In this document: positions 62,798-64,000 of the stretch, in pieces
Layout: each line of letters starts with the position of its first letter
Numbering within the stretch: position 1 is the first letter of the stretch
NCBI RefSeq assembly: GCF_035944355.1
Contig: NZ_DASZBH010000010.1
Coordinates: 186,001 to 250,000 of the forward strand
From: Frateuria_A sp035944355
GTDB lineage: Bacteria > Pseudomonadota > Gammaproteobacteria > Xanthomonadales > Rhodanobacteraceae
Length of the DNA stretch: 64,000 bases
Reading direction: 5' to 3'
Made by a program: the position numbers and the translations under genes
The notes under the pieces: generated by a model
The model's input: only the letters and a program-made list of their open reading frames with translations
Databases searched by the model: none
Told to the model about the DNA's origin: nothing

Positions 62798-63079
62798 CTA
62801 TGACACCTCTGCGCTGTGGACGGCGTGTGACCAGCGCTGCAGGGTCTGGTAAAGCTTCTCCTGCCGCGTCAGCACGCCCGGATGGCAGCCCTTGGGGCGG
62901 GTCTGCTCGATCGCGTCGTGGCTGAGCGCACGCCAGCGCTTGACCAGCTCGGCCGGTGCCGGATGCGATTCGACCAGCGCACGCAGCACCAGCGCCATGG
63001 CCTCGGTTTCGTTCTTCAACGCGTCCAAATCATTTCCCACCTGGGTGAAGGACACCGGGCGGCTGCTCGATATATCCAT
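62798..63079 (-). CDS. Hypothetical protein (93 residues)
   Basis: Soluble, helical-looking protein: MDISSSRPVSFTQVGNDLD, then ALKNETEAMALVLRALVESHPAPAELVKRWRALSHDAIEQ and a C-terminal KLYQTLQRWSHAVHS. AAGGAATATCC directly precedes the ATG at 63079, so this start is favoured over upstream in-frame starts. No family recognised. The start codon lies inside a perfect palindrome (ATATCCATGGATAT), which may pair in the mRNA. Monocistronic; it may share the intergenic spacer with typA. Confidence 0.6.
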   Translation of the reverse strand: MDISSSRPVSFTQVGNDLDALKNETEAMALVLRALVESHPAPAELVKRWRALSHDAIEQTRPKGCHPGVLTRQEKLYQTLQRWSHAVHSAEVS

Positions 63080-63160
63080 GGATATTCCTTCTGGGCCGGC
63101 GCCCCCGCGCCGGACGCCGGAACGTTGCATCCACGGTCGTGGTCGCCGCGTGCACGGAAA

Positions 63161-63188
63161 CGAAAAGGCCGCCCGAGGCGGCCTTTTC
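63161..63188 (-). terminator. Intrinsic terminator of typA
   Basis: CGAAAAGGCCGCC-CGA-GGCGGCCTTTTCG, a perfect stem with TTTTCG on its minus-strand side, 26 bases after the typA stop. Confidence 0.88.
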
Positions 63189-63213
63189 GTGGACTGCGGC
63201 ACGCACCGGGGGG

Positions 63214-64000
63214 TCAGCCCGCGCGAGAGGCCTTCTTGCGGTCGTTCTCGGTCAAGTGCTTCTTGCGCAGGCGGATTTCCTTCGGCGTCACCTCGACCAG
63301 TTCGTCGTCGTCGATGAAGTCGAGCGCCTGCTCCAGCGAGAACTTGATCGCGGGGGTGAGCTGGATCGCATCGTCCTTGCCCGAGGCGCGCATGTTGGTC
63401 AGCGGCTTGGGCTTGATCGCGTTGACCGTCAGGTCGTTGTCCTTGGCGTGGATGCCGACCAGCTGGCCTTCGTACACGTTGTCGCCCTCGGCGGCGAACA
63501 GCTTGCCGCGTTCCTGCAGCGGCCCCAGCGAGTAGGCGGGGGTGGTGCCGCCGGCGTTGGCGATCATCACGCCGTTCTGGCGCTTGGCGATCTGGCCTTC
63601 CTCCTTGGGACCGTAATGGTCGAACACGTGGAACAGCAGGCCCGAACCCTGGGTCAGGGTCTTGAACTGGTTCTGGAAGCCGATCAGGCCGCGCGCCGGG
63701 ATCATGTATTCCAGGCGCACGCGGCCCTTGCCGTCGGGCTCCATGTTCTTGAGTTGGCCCTTGCGCATGCCGAGGCGTTCCATCACCGGTCCCTGGTGGA
63801 TCTCTTCCACGTCGACCACCAGCTGTTCGATCGGCTCCATCTTCTGGCCGTCGATCTCCTTGATGATCACTTCCGGGCGCGACACGGCCAGCTCGTAGCC
63901 CTCGCGGCGCATGTTCTCGATCAGCACCGACAGGTGCAGCTCGCCGCGGCCGGAAACCAGGAACTTGTCCGCGTCCGAGCCCTGCTCGACGCGCAGCGCC
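63214..64000 (-). CDS. typA: Ribosome-binding GTPase TypA/BipA (C-terminal part)
   Basis: The last 262 residues are visible; the gene runs off the right edge. Sequence from the left of the visible stretch: SGRGELHLSVLIENMRREG (EF-G domain III/V junction), then RPEVIIKEIDGQKMEPIEQL, ARGLIGFQNQFKTLTQGSG and AGGTTPAYSLGPLQERGKLF (BipA-specific C-terminal domain), ending EIRLRKKHLTENDRKKASRAG. The GTPase domain is outside. TypA/BipA binds the ribosome under stress and in cold growth. Confidence 0.96.
   Translation of the reverse strand, partial: ALRVEQGSDADKFLVSGRGELHLSVLIENMRREGYELAVSRPEVIIKEIDGQKMEPIEQLVVDVEEIHQGPVMERLGMRKGQLKNMEPDGKGRVRLEYMIPARGLIGFQNQFKTLTQGSGLLFHVFDHYGPKEEGQIAKRQNGVMIANAGGTTPAYSLGPLQERGKLFAAEGDNVYEGQLVGIHAKDNDLTVNAIKPKPLTNMRASGKDDAIQLTPAIKFSLEQALDFIDDDELVEVTPKEIRLRKKHLTENDRKKASRAG

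Overview
The window is a GC-rich bacterial chromosome segment, densely packed with genes on both strands. Gene content points to a gammaproteobacterium of the Xanthomonadales, most likely Rhodanobacteraceae (Dyella/Rhodanobacter/Luteibacter-like). This is inferred from protein-level resemblance, a fused CysNC enzyme, many c-di-GMP and PAS proteins, and Xanthomonadales-style intergenic palindromes. I see no tRNA, rRNA, CRISPR array, prophage, insertion sequence or plasmid function. The segment is core chromosome with small decayed remnants rather than a mobile island.

Layout. 1-2.1 kb: partial glutathione S-transferase, PLP-dependent lyase and a divergent Lrp/AsnC regulator. 2.2-6.5 kb: a large GH18-like/polysaccharide-deacetylase/GT2 fusion, a decayed DUF1615 fragment and a DUF4142 protein. 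6.7-15.7 kb: AsmA-like protein, GMC oxidoreductase, acetyltransferase, diguanylate cyclase, Maf, CPBP protease, MAPEG protein, zinc metallopeptidase and a Cys-cluster protein. 15.7-20 kb: broken anti-sigma-factor remnant, DODA-type dioxygenase, then cysD-cysNC (sulfate activation to PAPS), ending in a long intergenic hairpin. 20-25.5 kb: two DEAD-box RNA helicases flanking fghA-rimJ, plus a methyltransferase. 25.9-32.6 kb: MFS carrier, slyD, NlpC/P60 lipoprotein, a TraB/ChaN-like secreted protein, glutathione reductase, HutG and a small His-rich secreted protein.

32.7-38.7 kb: a leftward run of asnS, a MalM-like lipoprotein with an overlapping small membrane protein, a non-canonical SDR, 2-aminomuconate-semialdehyde-type dehydrogenase, beta-carbonic anhydrase and RidA. 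The last four look like the lower part of an aminomuconate (tryptophan/kynurenine) route. 38.8-40.7 kb: an IscA-like protein, then rpsF-rpsR-rplI preceded by a candidate S6:S18-binding leader and closed by a strong terminator. 41-44 kb: VIT/CCC1 transporter, DUF3014 protein and a thioredoxin-reductase-like flavoprotein.

44-53.5 kb is a signalling block: hybrid histidine kinase, diguanylate cyclase, GGDEF-EAL protein and an HWE kinase. The two kinases carry related PAS and GAF sensor modules but different output ends. 53.7-64 kb: YceI, cupin, ThpR, a 47-residue membrane peptide, a PepSY protein, a secreted M14 carboxypeptidase, XthA, a cardiolipin-synthase-like PLD protein, an MscS channel, a small hypothetical protein and the C-terminal end of TypA/BipA. 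Start codons were chosen from domain starts and visible Shine-Dalgarno sequences. Several long antisense open frames are GC-rich shadows and are left out.
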